Shown here: positions 46,559-58,099 of the stretch, piece by piece | Layout of the letters: every line of letters starts with the position of its first letter | How positions within the stretch are numbered: the stretch's first letter is position 1 | DNA from: Akebia trifoliata | Lineage: Eukaryota; Streptophyta; Magnoliopsida; Ranunculales; Lardizabalaceae | Direction: 5' to 3' | Length of the DNA stretch: 64,000 bases | Assembly: GCA_017979445.1 (NCBI GenBank) | Contig: CM030706.1 | Coordinates: forward strand, 19,919,884 to 19,983,883 | Notes under the pieces: generated by a model | Databases searched by the model: none | The model's input: only the letters and a program-made list of their open reading frames with translations | Told to the model about the DNA's origin: nothing | Program-made: the position numbers and the translations under genes

Positions 46559-49500
46559 CTGCAGAAACATTGAATAAGATGCATTGCAAACAAAGAGATA
46601 GATGGAACCAAGTCTCCTATAGTGTTATTCTCTTGATTGTTTTCTCTCTTAAGATTTTGTCTTCTTTGACCCAAAGGCATACAAGATTCATGTTAAGATG
46701 TGATGGAGCTTTTTTAAACAAAAGCATCCTAGCAACTAATTTGATTATCTTAATAGTTCCATTTCTGGAATTGGGGACGTGCTTCAATTTTGTTGTTTAT
46801 AGGGTTATACTTAAGAAAAAGAAAAGGAAAAAAATAAAGTTAGATGCTTCAATTGTCTTGGTGGGTCTATTCACATGTTGATTTGTCAGGTTTGGTAATA
46901 GTGCTTTCATAGTGAGCAAATTGGAGTCTTTCTAGCTCGTGATGAGAACCAGGTTTGCTACCATAATGGAAAGAAGTTGATGTACAGTTTTTTTGTTTTT
47001 TTGTTTTTTTGTTTTTTTTTTTTAATTCAAATTTGGTCTTCATTCCAAATAATTTACTTTTGGTGCTATTGAAATTTTCAAAATCCACCATGTAGTGCTT
47101 CTTTTACACTACGTTGTAGTTCCAATCTGGGATAAAGGAGGAGAGTTGTGTGTGGTGGCAGACGAGGTAAAAAACTCCACCACATCTAGCATTGGTCCTT
47201 CATTTCATTCAACAGATTTGAATGGGGGAACAAAGTCCATTCAACTAACCAATTTTTTTTTAGATAATTCCTTTATGACAATGAAGGAGAATTATTGTCA
47301 TAATATTGGGAGAACACATTGAAATAAAAATAATAATTGAAAAAGCGCGATCACAACAATTGCACAATAGAACCTTGAAATTATACAGAAACACACCGAT
47401 ATCACAATAAATTGTTGAACCAGTATTACCTAAACAAGTATGTTGGAAACCTTTATAACTCATTGAATCACAAAATCAAGCATTTGGAGTAACATTTGCA
47501 AGATGAATAACACTCCATACTTGTTGATGTAAGTACTTGAAAAATAATATCTTTTACATAGATAAAATGCAAGTGGACATTTATCCAAGCGTAAGTAAAC
47601 CATGATCCTAGATGTGCATTTTTTAAGGTGAAATGAACAAAATTGTTGTTTTTTAGTGTGGATAAAGTTATTGAAAAAGGAGAAAGGAGGTCGAGAAGAC
47701 TACCCAGTACAAAAGGAGACACTAGTCTAAGACCGGACACATGAGGTCCCCATTTAAACAAAAAGTCAAAAAAAAAGCATTTGATTTCCTTGAAAACCTA
47801 GCATAAAAAATCATAAGATCTAATATGCAAATGATCAATTCCAAAAGAGATTTCTCCTTCAAAGAGTGTGTTGTTCATTTCCTTCCAGATCCCCTAGCGC
47901 ATGGTAAAAAGAGTAAGAACCCACCCACTAAATTCTCACTATTGGCAAAGGCCTTAATCTGCGAAGTTTGAAATAATGCTGAAGTGGAATTAATAAAGAC
48001 CCAAGGGGTATAGAACAAGAAGAGAACTGAGACCACACCACCCTAAAGAAGATTCAATGAATCATCAAATGATGAATCAATTTGCCACCAGTTTTGCTAA
48101 GAACACCACACAATAGTTCGGCATGGCAAGTCCCCGTTTAATTAATTGATCCGTGGTTAGAAACTTATGCAAGGCAGCTGGCCAAATGAAGAATGCAACC
48201 TTCGATAGAACCTTAGCACCCTAGATGGAAACTTCAAGGAATTTAATGGGGCAAGGCAGGCAATAAGGAATTATAACGAGATTTTAGTGAAAACATTCTA
48301 TCCAGGCCACAACTCCACTCCTTTTGGTCCTCTTCCGATGACATTATAGGAATAAAAGAGATATGACTAATGAGAACCTTAGCTTATTCCCTCTTCCAAC
48401 CCTAAAGGCAATCTTTCTACATAATTCAGGCAATACTCTGAAGGATAGATTTCATAACACTGTAGCCAAAGGAGGACCTAACTTCTCAACTTTCCCACCC
48501 AAAAAACCTTTTGCCGCATTCCTCTTTAATGTCTCTCTCCAACAAACCCGCCTGATCCACCCCAAACCTCCATAGCCATTTATCTAATAGCGTGGAATTC
48601 ATTTCGCTCAAACTCTAACACCTAATCCCCCACTCTTCTTTGCAGAGAAAATCAATTTCTATTTCACTAAATGAAACTTCAGATTTCCCTCCCTATCATT
48701 CAATAGAAGTTCTCAAATAAGCTTCTCAAGGCACAATTAAATACTCACAAGAATTGAGAATAGAGATAAATATAAATCAAAATGCTTGCAAGGATACTCT
48801 TTAAGTCTTAATCAAAGTCTAGTTAGCCCCCTTCCGAGATACTTCACTGTCTATGATCCCAATATTCTACAACTTTTTCGATGACTAGATCCCAAATACT
48901 TTCAACTTTCCTATGATGCCTCAAGAGGGAGATTCAGTATGAGAATGAGAATGAACCCACTAGGCAACCAAAAGATTGCACAAGCACAGATTAAAAACTC
49001 AACCAACCTCAACGACTTTGTTCTTCTACGTAAGCAGTATTTAAATATCTGTAAAGCAAATAAATATGGGAAAATGGAGATACAAATGCTTTCAAACCCT
49101 TCTCATTTTTTTTTACAGTTTTAATCATGAACTCTAAAATTCATTGAAATACTATAGACAAACTTCATCAGGTTATAAATAAATAAAAATTGCTGAAAAT
49201 TTGGTCAATTTTACTACTATATCATCATCTATTGGGGGTTCATATGTGGAAAAATCTGGTAGTAGTAATTGAGCAACTACTCCAACCTAGATCAAGGGTT
49301 ACCAGGTTTGCCTACATCTATTTTGTTGAGAAGCCTGACACTTTGCTTTCGTAGATAGCTACCATTGTCACAAAGCAGCAACTTGTTCTTTCATTCATAA
49401 TACAATAATGGTTTGGCGATTTGGTCTCTAGAAAAGATATCTTCAGTCAATCAAACAAATAAGAATTGATACCAGAGCTATAAAAGGTGGATTATCATAT

Positions 49501-51648
49501 ATTCTTGGTAAATAAATTGGGATCCTTGCCTGTCTGTATGTGAGCATGGAACAAAGAATTGAGACATCCCGAAGCTTAGGGGTGAGGCCAGCACGCACAA
49601 CATTGTCTGAGGTTGCCATGCATTCAATACATTCACCACAGATATAAGCATGGAGTTCATTTGCTCCTAGACAAAGTGCTTCACCAGGTTGAAGTTTCAC
49701 ATAGTTGAAAAGGAAGGCTGCGATGACACCAATGTCAGATGGATACTGCTTGTCTAACCGTAACACCAGTTGTTCCTTTTCTGTCAACTGCCTAACCTGA
49801 TGAAATGGAAAAATTCAAGATAAAATCAGCATTCTCAAGCAATCAGCCAAAATATTGGTCTGAGAAACAAAGAGAAGCTATTGCATAATTAATATACATT
49901 ACAGAACTTAATTAGCATGAATTGGAAATCTAACAATATAAACAACGAAAAGACATTATTCCTATATTCCAAAATTATATCATGTAGATAATTTCACTAC
50001 TTGCAATATCTATTAATCATATCATGCCTATATTTACAGGAGACACTAGAAGCACATCACTTTAATGGTTTTTTTCCATGTTGATATGTATATGTGTGAC
50101 CACAAATCCTAGCATGGTATTTTCGTGGAAGGATTATTTCTAAAAGTGTGTGGGAGTATTTAATTCGCCAAGCCTATATGATTAAGTTATTAAACACAAA
50201 TATGGTTGTTTTATAGTCTTCCCTACTGTAAATGTTCTATATTATGGTCACTAATTTCTCTATGGTGAATGGAAATGCATTCATTTACTTCTTGGTAAAG
50301 GTTCCACCACAGAGAAGTGCTTTTGTGTAACTTGAAGGCTCTAAAAATGTAACAAAAAAGCCAGTAAGACGTAGACAGAGATAGTAAGAGCGAATATTGA
50401 AGAAATATATCACAACAAAAGACATCTGCAGATAGATCAAACCATAGTCACCAAAGCCTCCGACTTACTAAAAGTCTTAAATCTTGACTTTTTTCCATCA
50501 CTGATTTAATTTCACGACCTTCTAATAATACACTACTCTTACGAACTTAGTGATTAAATCACAAACTTCACGATTAAATCACAAATAATGTGTAAAATAA
50601 TGAGGATGCAAATGAGAATGACATTGATTCGATGTTTTGATCTGTTAATGAATCCTAATTCGGAGTCATGATTCTGGTCATTTTTATTACCTTTTAGTCT
50701 TTTAGTCTTTTTTATTACCAAGATGTAATGGATGAAACATTCCAAAAAGATAAGAAACTTTAAACCGTGTTAGGAATAATTAAAGGGATAAATAGGATTT
50801 TTTCAGCTGATACACTTTTTTGGGATTAATCTTTGATGAAGATGATGACAATGACAATTGATATCTAAAGAGTCAATTTATGTCACTGTACTTGCATTAA
50901 CTCCTTCAACCATATAAGAAATGACATTAACACCAAGAGAAACCCTACACTAAGCTCAAGATTAAACTTCCATTTATTCTCGAAGATGTAGTTTGGAGAA
51001 GAAAATTTTTAATTTTCCAGGACATTTTGCAAATTGGTTATTAGGAAAGAGGTAAAATGCTCTCTAGAAAATCAATTCCCCCAAAGAAAAAATGGCCAGG
51101 AATTTTGAAACAATATCATATCAAATAACAGTTTTAGACTACATTTCTTCATATTTTATTAGCCAAATAATATTTGCCCATTAGGCCCAATCTTCTCAAT
51201 ATAGGATTGGGACTGCTTTGCATCTTTTTGCTTGGAATAATTATGTGGCAATGTTTTGGTTATTACATGTGATCGGAAAACAATGTGTGTTTACGAGAGA
51301 AGTTTAGTTTTGGTAGTATAATCGCCCATTGGGTAACAAGGTGATAGCACAAGCAGCAAAACCCTCATGGAAAGAATTGAAAGTAATTCAATCAAAATGT
51401 GAGAGAAAATAAGTGAATTAGCATTTACATTTTACCTTATTTTCCATGGTCAGTCGGTTTTTTATTTTGGATACCATTTCAGAAGTTGCGTCTTCACTTG
51501 CTAACATAAGTTGGGTGAAAATTGACTGTAGAACTGACTTTACTTTCTCCTCTCCATCTTTTTCATAGACATGTAAAACTTGGTCTGCATACCCACTACC
51601 AACCAGTTCTACAATCTCAGGAACACTACGGAGCACACCCTTAAGTTC
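46241..51648 (-). CDS. PMI: Mannose-6-phosphate isomerase (type I, cupin), 3' part, three exons
   Basis: PMI interconverts fructose-6-phosphate and mannose-6-phosphate in the cytosol, feeding GDP-mannose, glycan and ascorbate synthesis. Joining 51648-51436, 49796-49530 and 46558-46241 gives 265 codons with no break: KGVLRSVPEIVELVGSGYAD, then KEQLVLRLDKQYPSDIG, LGANELHAYICGECIECMA, SDNVVRAGLTPK, and NPYTRRYLPPFDEFEVD. In this family the His of ..HAY binds zinc and the Arg of VVRAG is catalytic; both are present. The residue before that His is Leu, where Pro is usual. Plant proteins are about 430 residues, so some 165 N-terminal residues, including other metal ligands, are encoded outside the window or lost. 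Confidence 0.85.
46559..49529 (-). other. PMI intron, 2971 bp, GC-AG type
   Basis: The donor reads CAG|GCAAGG and the acceptor TTTCTGCAG. It contains a LINE fragment (about 47760-48570), a T-rich tract (46986-47024) and otherwise unassigned DNA. Confidence 0.7.
47760..48570 (-). pseudogene. L1-type LINE fragment in PMI intron
   Basis: The minus strand reads KVAFFIWPAALHKFLTTDQL and then IKRGLAMPNYC, matching the zf-RVT tail of plant L1 elements (P.KV.FF.W.A...K.LT.D.L.KRG......C). The sequence is frame-broken, and its ends are approximate. Confidence 0.65.
49530..49796 (-). CDS. PMI: PMI internal exon
   Basis: It is 267 bp and in phase 0 at both ends. The acceptor is CCATTTCATCAG. It opens VRQLTEKEQLVLRL and ends CSMLTYRQ at a GC donor. 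It holds the zinc-ligand and catalytic block (ELHAYICGEC, NVVRAGLTPK). Confidence 0.88.
49797..51435 (-). other. PMI intron, 1639 bp
   Basis: Donor AAG|GTAAAATG, acceptor CCATTTCATCAG. AT-rich; no gene or element is recognised inside. Confidence 0.7.
51436..51648 (-). CDS. PMI: PMI internal exon
   Basis: It is 213 bp (71 codons), with acceptor CTGTTTATTCAG and donor AAG|GTAAAA. It starts ELKGVLRSVPEIVELVG and ends KIKNRLTMENK. This is the helical insert between the two cupin halves. Family members have the residues preceding ELKGVL in a separate upstream exon, which was not found here. Confidence 0.85.
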
Positions 51649-52445
51649 CTGAATAAACAGAGATAGCAATTCATACAAATAAATCAAGGTGCATTTGACA
51701 AGGATGCAAACAAAATGCATTATTTTACAGTTTATTCCATAAATGCCTTGCGTTACCTTTCCGTTTTGTGTTTGTAAGTGCAAATAACAAAGAAGTTACC
51801 TGAGTTCCAGTCTATTTAAAGGAAGTAGGTCTATTAACTGCTCTACCCGAGTCAAGATGTAGCATTTTGTGCATCCATATTTCAGAATGCAGGGAAAATT
51901 CATATTATATTAATATTCGAATAGTGTTTACCTTTGTTCTTTTTTTTTCTTTTTTTTCTTTTTTTCTTTTGACATGTTTAACACATATATCCATGTCCCT
52001 CAATGACGGCCTGCCATTTCTGTAGTTCGAAAAGTCAATACTGTGAAGAGAAGGGAGGATGTGTTCAGTAACATTTTACTCGTGGCAATGAGTCACCCAA
52101 GACCGACCAACAGAGGAAAAATGGATTGAATCAACTTCCAAAATGGAACAGCAAGAAAATGGTTGTCACCTCAGCCAAATAATGTGGAAAGTAAAGTGAC
52201 GAGTATAAGCAAAGTTTTCTTCAATCCCTTGAATTTTCAGGATGAGCAACATGCCCGAATGCCCTGTTTTCATACTAACCTGGACTCCAATCTGGCTCCT
52301 TTTTTTCTTAAACATTAAGGCCTTGTATGGTTGCTTATAAAATTGTCTGACAAGTAAAATTTTCCTATACAAGTTTTTCTTTTAAAAAGTACCCTTGTTT
52401 TTCTTCCCTATGAGTTTCAGTATCTAAAAGAATTTGAGCCTTTTT
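51649..52445. other. Unassigned DNA upstream of the first visible PMI exon
   Basis: AT-rich, with a pyrimidine tract at about 51935-51975. No PMI exon and no mobile element are recognised. Confidence 0.4.
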
Positions 52446-52611
52446 TGTTCCTATGTTACGGTATGAATACACCATACCAATTCGTTATGTTTGGATGATG
52501 AGATCCCATTGATACAGAGCCAATTACAATAGATTTATTGAATGTTCCCATTGGATGCCAAGTGCATCCAGCAGGAATTGAACCTACGAATTGCCAATTA
52601 TGAGTTGGGCG
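52446..52611 (-). other. Nuclear insert of plastid DNA (trnI-CAU to ycf2 spacer)
   Basis: The minus strand matches, by recall, the plastid sequence next to trnI-CAU: part of the tRNA, then CCAATGGGA, ATTGGCTCTGTATCAATGG and CATAACGAATTGGTATGGT. Several base changes show it has been decaying in the nucleus. Confidence 0.75.
52563..52611 (-). pseudogene. trnI-CAU: trnI-CAU fragment of plastid origin
   Basis: The minus strand holds CGCCCAACTCATAATTGGC, the CAU anticodon arm, then GGTTCAATTCC and TGGATGCA, the T arm and acceptor end. The first third of the tRNA is absent, one base is missing after the anticodon stem, and the T stem has CCTGC for CCTAC. It cannot make a tRNA. Confidence 0.75.
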
Positions 52612-52950
52612 GCTAAATCTACAATTATATTTGCTATTTAGGTGGTGATTTTCGTTGAAAATTTTCCTAGAAGAAAATTCTGGGTGCAACCATATGGAGC
52701 CTCAGTTCTTTTATCCTGACATATAGCATATGCGAACAAAAGATATAACCCTAGATAGGGATGAATGGAAAAGGGGATTAAGATGAGGAAAAAGAAGACG
52801 ATGATGCATAAAGTTTTGGAGGGTAGACTAAACTAGAAATCGTGACAAAAAGGGCGTTGAAACACAAAAAAGCACCATCCAAAATCACCAAATTTTCATC
52901 TATACATGTTCATGGATGCCCTACATGAGTTGGAGTTGTGGGCTGCTATT

Positions 52951-53092
52951 TATTGGAAATAATGTAATTTATTATGAGTTTTCTATTTATTTCTATGTAA
53001 GGGCATTTATGTCCATTCACACATTAGTTATTATAAATATATGCCAAGCTCTCATTATGAGACTTGACAATTATCTTTTCTATAATTCTTCT
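52951..53092 (+). repeat. 5' LTR of copia element
   Basis: 142 bp, followed at once by the primer site TGGTATCAGAG. A few differences from the 3' LTR by eye (for example GTAATTT against GTTGTTT). Confidence 0.88.
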
Positions 53093-53439
53093 TGGTATCA
53101 GAGCCTAGAGGATCCATCGACCCCCCTTTTGAGTTTCCCTCTGGTTCGTTGGATCTTGAAGTTTCCTTCATCCTTTTCTCTTCTTCTTCCATCCCTATCA
53201 ACAACCTTAGATTCTTAAGACCTAATAACCTAATAGGAACTTCGTTACAAAGTATCCCCTTCGAGGGCTTTTTTTTCTTCTTTTCTCAACTTCCATTAAT
53301 CGCATGTTGCGATAGGGATTTTGTCATTTTTTCACATGCCGTGATAATATTTTATGCATTGTGCTTCTACCTTACGATAGGGTTTCTATCTTTCATAGGT
53401 GTATTGAGGTAATTTTTACCCGTGTTAGGGTTTCTGCCT

Positions 53440-54040
53440 GCAAATAGCCTGTAGGAGTGCTACCTATTGCTTGCCATAAGTTTTTTGTGGGCTGGGGATA
53501 CCTGCAACAGCAGCATAACTATTGTTTGAGAGTTGTAACAACAGTAGGACTGCTTGTGAGACCCGCGACAGCAATACAGTGCTATTTTTGTGGCCTACGA
53601 CAGCAGGAGGACACCTTGTGAGACCTGCTACAGCAATACAGTGTTGTTTTGTGGCCTACGACTACAGCAAGGTGGTGTTGGGTGATATGCGACAGTTTTG
53701 ATGGTCTGTGACTCCAGTTTGGTGGTTTCTTGGTGGCTGTTTGGTGGTCTGTACAGCACCACAACTCTGGTGGGTGATCTGCGACAGTTTTGGTGGTTGT
53801 TTGGTTATCTGCACAGCACCACAACCCTGTTTGGTGGTCTGCGACTCAAGTTTGGGGGCTTCTTGGTGGCTGTTTGGTGGTCTGCATAGCACCAATGCCT
53901 TGTTTGGTGATCTGCGGTTCTAGTTTGGGGGGTTTTGTGGGGGCTTGCAATAACAAAACAACAGTGGTTTGTTGTGTGTTTGTGGACTAGGAGCTGTGTT
54001 GTTTAGACTATGTAAAGGTCTGTTACAGCAGCAAACAATT
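53440..54040 (+). repeat. Imperfect tandem repeats in copia gag region
   Basis: Blocks such as TTCTTGGTGGCTGTTTGGTG recur 132 bp apart (53729, 53861), ACAGCACCACAAC recurs 60 bp apart, and CTGCGACAG/GACAGCA units fill the rest. All frames are partly open because of the simple composition. No gag motif is recognised. Confidence 0.7.
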
Positions 54041-54049
54041 CTGGGGCCT

Positions 54050-54900
54050 CTGATCACATGACCGATGAGTCTAACCATTTCACTTCATCTATTTTTCCTG
54101 ATACTCATAGGGAGGTTCACCTTGCTGATGGATTCCTTACACCTATTCACAGCAAGGGTACCACCCTTCATCATTTGGTATTTCTCTTGACTCTATGATC
54201 CATGTTCCTCACCCATCTCTTAATTTTTTATCTGTGAGTAGTCTTACCAAATCTCTAAATTGCTCAATAACTTTTTTCCTAATCACTGTACTTTTCAAGA
54301 CCTAACTTCAAGGAAGATTTTTGATAAAGGGTATGAGAGGGATAGGTTACTTATTTGGATCTCCGCATGCTGCTGTTCCGACGTCTGTGTTATCTTCTTC
54401 TAGGAGTCATACTTTTTCTTCTCAGTCCTTAGATTTGTGGCATGCTCGCTTAGAACATGTTAATTTTCAACACTAATATTCTTTATTTCCTGCTTTTAAA
54501 AATTCTTGTAGTGGGCATAAGTTTCAGTGTTCTGTGTGTGAGCTCTTCAAACATACTAGTGTCACATCTTTTTTGCAGGACTCTTCTTCTGCTCCTCCTA
54601 AGGTCCTGCTTTCTCCGGTCTTTGATCCAACTTCACCAACACTTAAGGTTTACTCTCGCGCCTTCGCCCCTCTCCAACCTTACCAACCTCCTCCTTAGAC
54701 TCAGGTATATCATCTCCTACCCTTACTCTTATCCCATCTGTTTCTGGCTTACTTACCTATTGCACTTCGCAAAGGTAAGCGAGGGTGTGTTAGTGATCAT
54801 CCTATTGCCCAATTTATTTCCTATCAGGGATTCTCTTCTTATTAGGCATACCTTACTGCTATTGCTTCTATTATAATTCCACAGTCTATTTCAAAGGCTT
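54050..54900 (+). pseudogene. Copia pre-integrase region and deleted integrase
   Basis: Frames read HREVHLADGFLTPI, FFPNHCTFQDLTSRKIFDKG, then LDLWHARLEHVNF and KFQCSVCELFKHT, which are the GAG-pre-integrase and HHCC regions of copia. They pass directly to PLQPYQPPP-like linker sequence, so the DDE core of integrase has been deleted. Confidence 0.65.
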
Positions 54901-54926
54901 TATAAGATCCTCAGTGGACTGCAACC

Positions 54927-56114
54927 ATGATTACTGCGATGGATGCTTTGCAGAAGAATCATACTTGGGAGCTTGTTACCCTTCCCTCTGTGGAGCGGAC
55001 TGTTGGTTGTACATGGATTTTCAATGTCAAGTATTTGGCGGAGGGCACTATTGATCGATACAATGCTCGCCTAGTTGTTAAGGGATTTATGCAGACTCCA
55101 AGAAAGGATTTTGGTACTACATTTGCTCCTGTAGCTGAACTTTCTATTGTTCGCCTTATTATCTCTTTAGTTGCATGTCACTCGTGGCCTCTTTACCAAC
55201 TCGATGTGAAAAATGTCTTTCTTAATGATGATCTAACTAAGGTTATCTATATAGACCCCCCTCCTGGATTTTGTCTTCAAAGGAAGTATTCTAGGAAAAT
55301 ATGTTACTTTCTCAAATCTCTGTATGGCCTAAAACAGTCTCTGCGAGCCTTGTTTCAACGTTTTTCTAAGGTTATTTTTATCTATAGAATTCTCCAGATG
55401 CCACTCATATCATACTTGCTTTGTTCGTCAAGGATTGGATGACCGTTGCACCATTGTTCTGGTTTATGTTGATGATATTATCCTGAGTAGAGATGATGCG
55501 TAGTGGATTGACGAGATAAAAATGTTATTGGGTTGTGCTTTTGAGGTTAAGAACTTAGGTCCCCTCAAGTACTTCTTGGGGATAAAAGTGGCATGCTCTC
55601 GCCGTAGTATTTCATTATCTCAACGCAAATACATATTGGATTCTTTAGGACACTGATATGCTTGGTTGTCGTCCTGTTTCTTCTCCTATGGATCAGAATC
55701 ATCATCTTCATGTCGAATATGATCTATTATCTGATCCTTCTTTTTATCAGAGACTCCTAGGCTGTCTAATCTATCTGACTAACACTAGACCGGATTTGAC
55801 CTTTACGATTAGTGTGGTTAACCAGTTTTATACATACTCCACGCACTTCTCATCTTGATATTGTTTATTGTATTCTTCACTACTTGAAGTCACATCCTGG
55901 TCTTAGGCTATTCTACTTGTCCACTACTCAACCTCATTTGTCCTACTTCACTGATGTTGATTATACCGGTTCTCTTACAGATAAGAGATCTACCTCTGAT
56001 TTCTGTACTTTCCATGGTGGTAACATGATCTCATGGAAAAATAAGAAACAGAGTGTGATTTCCCATTCTTCTGCTGAAGTTGAGTATCGTACTATAGCCC
56101 TTTGGCACATGTGA
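54927..56114 (+). pseudogene. Copia reverse transcriptase and RNase H, frameshifted
   Basis: A 171-codon frame (54927-55442) covers the RT start: MDALQKNHTWELV, CTWIFNVKY, then QLDVKNVFLNDDL and IDPPPGF. A frameshift near 55370 moves the RT core, with LVYVDDIILS, to another frame. Then 55658-55858 gives LGCRPVSSPMD and LGCLIYLTNTRPD, and 55812-56114 gives RNase H (FTDVDYTGSLTDKRSTS, SHSSAEVEYR). Frame changes and stops inactivate it. The frame continues in decayed form (TKHIEVDIDF) to about 56415. Confidence 0.85.
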
Positions 56115-56422
56115 GCTTATTTGACTTCAATCTCTGCTGGCGGAGCTCGGATTTCCTGTCTCTGGTTCTTCCACCTTGTTTTGTGATAAGTCTGCTATTA
56201 TGCTTGCTTCTAACTAAATTTTTTACGAAAGAACCAAACATATAGAAGTTGACATTGACTTTTTCAGGGAGAATGTTCGATCTGGTGCTCTTCAGACAGT
56301 CTTTGTATCTTCTTCATATCAACTTGCCGACATGCTTATGAAGTTTGTTGGTTTTTCTGCCACTAACTCTCATCTTGTCAAGCTAGGCTTAGTTGATATA
56401 TTTGTCCCAGCTTGAAGGGGGG

Positions 56423-56564
56423 TATTGGAAATAATGTTGTTTATTATGAGTTTTCTATTTATTTCTATGTAAGGGTATTTATGTCCATTCACACATTGAT
56501 TATTATAAATATCTGCCAAGCTCTCATTATGAGACTTGACAATTATCTTTTCAACAATTCTTCT
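56423..56564 (+). repeat. 3' LTR of copia element
   Basis: 142 bp from TATTGGAAATAATG to AATTCTTCT, preceded by a G-rich purine tract and followed by the duplicated CTATT. Confidence 0.88.
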
Positions 56565-56687
56565 CTATTCAATAATGAGAAGATGAAATGGAATTGAGAG
56601 ATGAATGGGTTTTCTATTCTTTTTAACTTTGATATAAGCTCATTCCTGCTTAGGGGATGAGATCCTACAACTGAAACTTTTAGGAAT

Positions 56688-57056
56688 TGTTAACAACCAT
56701 TTACCCCAAAAGACCAATGTGATGGGGAAGGGTGTAACTATGAATATGAGAGGATCACGGGTCAAACTAGGGCACAGTACATGAGCACGTGACACTAGAG
56801 AACGAAGGCGGATAGCACAACACTCAACACTCCCCCTCACCCATAAGGGTAGAAAATTCCTTCCACGGAGACTCGAACTCGTGACCTATATCAACCTAGC
56901 GCTCTGAAACCATGTCGACCAAACCAACTACCCCAAAAGACCGATCTGATGGGGAAGGGCGCAATTATGAATATAAGAGGGTCATGGGTCAAACTGGGGC
57001 ATAATAAGTAAGCACATGACACTTGGGAACGGAGGCGCATAACACAACACTCAACA
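56688..57056 (-). mobile_element. TRIM (miniature LTR retrotransposon), 369 bp
   Basis: Two direct repeats, 56688-56829 (142 bp) and 56913-57056 (144 bp), flank 83 bp. On the minus strand each LTR starts TGTTGAGTGTTGTG and ends in ACA. The primer site TGGTTTCAGAGC (56901-56912, one change from TGGTATCAGAGC) directly follows the first, and the purine tract GGGTGAGGGGGAG precedes the second. The flanks GGAAT and AGAAT look like a slightly changed target duplication. No coding capacity, as expected for TRIMs. Confidence 0.82.
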
Positions 57057-57790
57057 AGAATTACCATCTTGAAGAATGATTTTCCTAGGAATGTTATTTG
57101 GAACGTTTTACCAAGAGTTAACTCTTGATAATACTAAACCTAGGCTAAAAGTTTCTCAAAATCAGCCTATTCCCTTGAGACCCTCAATAGAATAATTTCA
57201 CCCTAGAAAGTAGGAAGGATGCAACAACCTATGTATCTCTCTGGTTACCAACTTATTAGTTGCAAACGAAACTTAAATTCAAGATAAGAGAGAAAGAGAT
57301 TGTTTCCTTGTGAAGTACGGAGACCATTCTAGAGGTACATAAAAGATATCTAAGGATAAATGAGACAATAAAAAGCAACCCCCCCCCCTCCCCATCCCTC
57401 CCCCAATAAAACTAGGCAGTACAAATCATGCATCACTAACTAGGCAATAAATATAGCACTACTTTCCTCCCTTATGTCATTGTGGTGAACATATCAAAAT
57501 CGATACATCAACTAAGCCAGTATTGAGCTTTAGCTTGAATTGTTGGTCTCTAAAATGGGTGAAGGATGAGGGTTATTTATGTCTAGTGAAAACCTATTTT
57601 TGATAAGTAAAAAGATATTTATCAAAAACAAAAACAAATGGAAAGAATATGTGAAGAACTACAATACAAAGAAATCGCTACATTATGAAAACAAAATCTT
57701 CAAAGCGAAATATGACTAGAAGATTCAAGATACTTTGATTTTGATAGTTGTATATCAATCAATTCCTCCTTAGATGGTTCACAGATTCAA
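57057..57790. other. Unassigned DNA
   Basis: No gene is recognised. It contains a C-rich run (about 57379-57412) and a poly-purine A/G-rich stretch near 57610-57660. It may be intron of PMI if the missing 5' exons lie beyond the window. Confidence 0.35.
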
Positions 57791-58099
57791 CTAATGTTTT
57801 GCAGATGAGGTACCTATTGTACAATGCGATCTTTGTAAATGAGGTGATCTACAAAAACAACAACAAAACCATATCCCAAAGATTTGAGGTCCGTTGAACG
57901 AATCTTGCTCTTCCATTCCAATTGGTCTAAAGCCATATCTTTTGTTATTGAAAAGGAGTTTATATCTACTTTCACCATCTCCATCCACCTTCTTAAGACC
58001 TTCAACTTGAATATTTCTTCTACAATTATAATAAGCCTTTATTGAACGTGCCCAAACCATCTCATTCGACTTTCCCTTAGCCTATTGCCCATTGGATCT
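57791..58099 (-). pseudogene. LINE-like RT tail, downstream part
   Basis: The minus strand reads RMRWFGHVQ next to the solo LTR junction, and further on ALDQLEWKSKIRSTD and SLGYGFV. These match the common plant LINE end (LRWFGHVQRR..., MALDR.EW+..I...DP..LG.GF). It is interrupted at its right by S2; its upstream part resumes at 60647. Confidence 0.7.

Larger units (their letters stand above)
52951..56564 (+). mobile_element. Ty1/copia element with TA...CT LTR ends and target duplication
   Basis: Both LTRs are 142 bp, from TATTGGAAATAATG to AATTCTTCT. The flanks carry the 5-bp duplication CTATT at 52946-52950 and 56565-56569. TGGTATCAGAGCC (methionine-tRNA primer site) starts right after the 5' LTR at 53093, and CTTGAAGGGGGG precedes the 3' LTR. 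The ends are not the usual TG...CA. Internal coding is broken and most of the integrase core is missing. Confidence 0.88.

Noticed and set aside
52563..52611. Functional tRNA gene
   Set aside because: The 5' third is absent and a base is missing in the anticodon arm region.
53582..53923. Overlapping open frames on both strands in the copia gag region
   Set aside because: They arise from simple repeats that leave several frames open at once.
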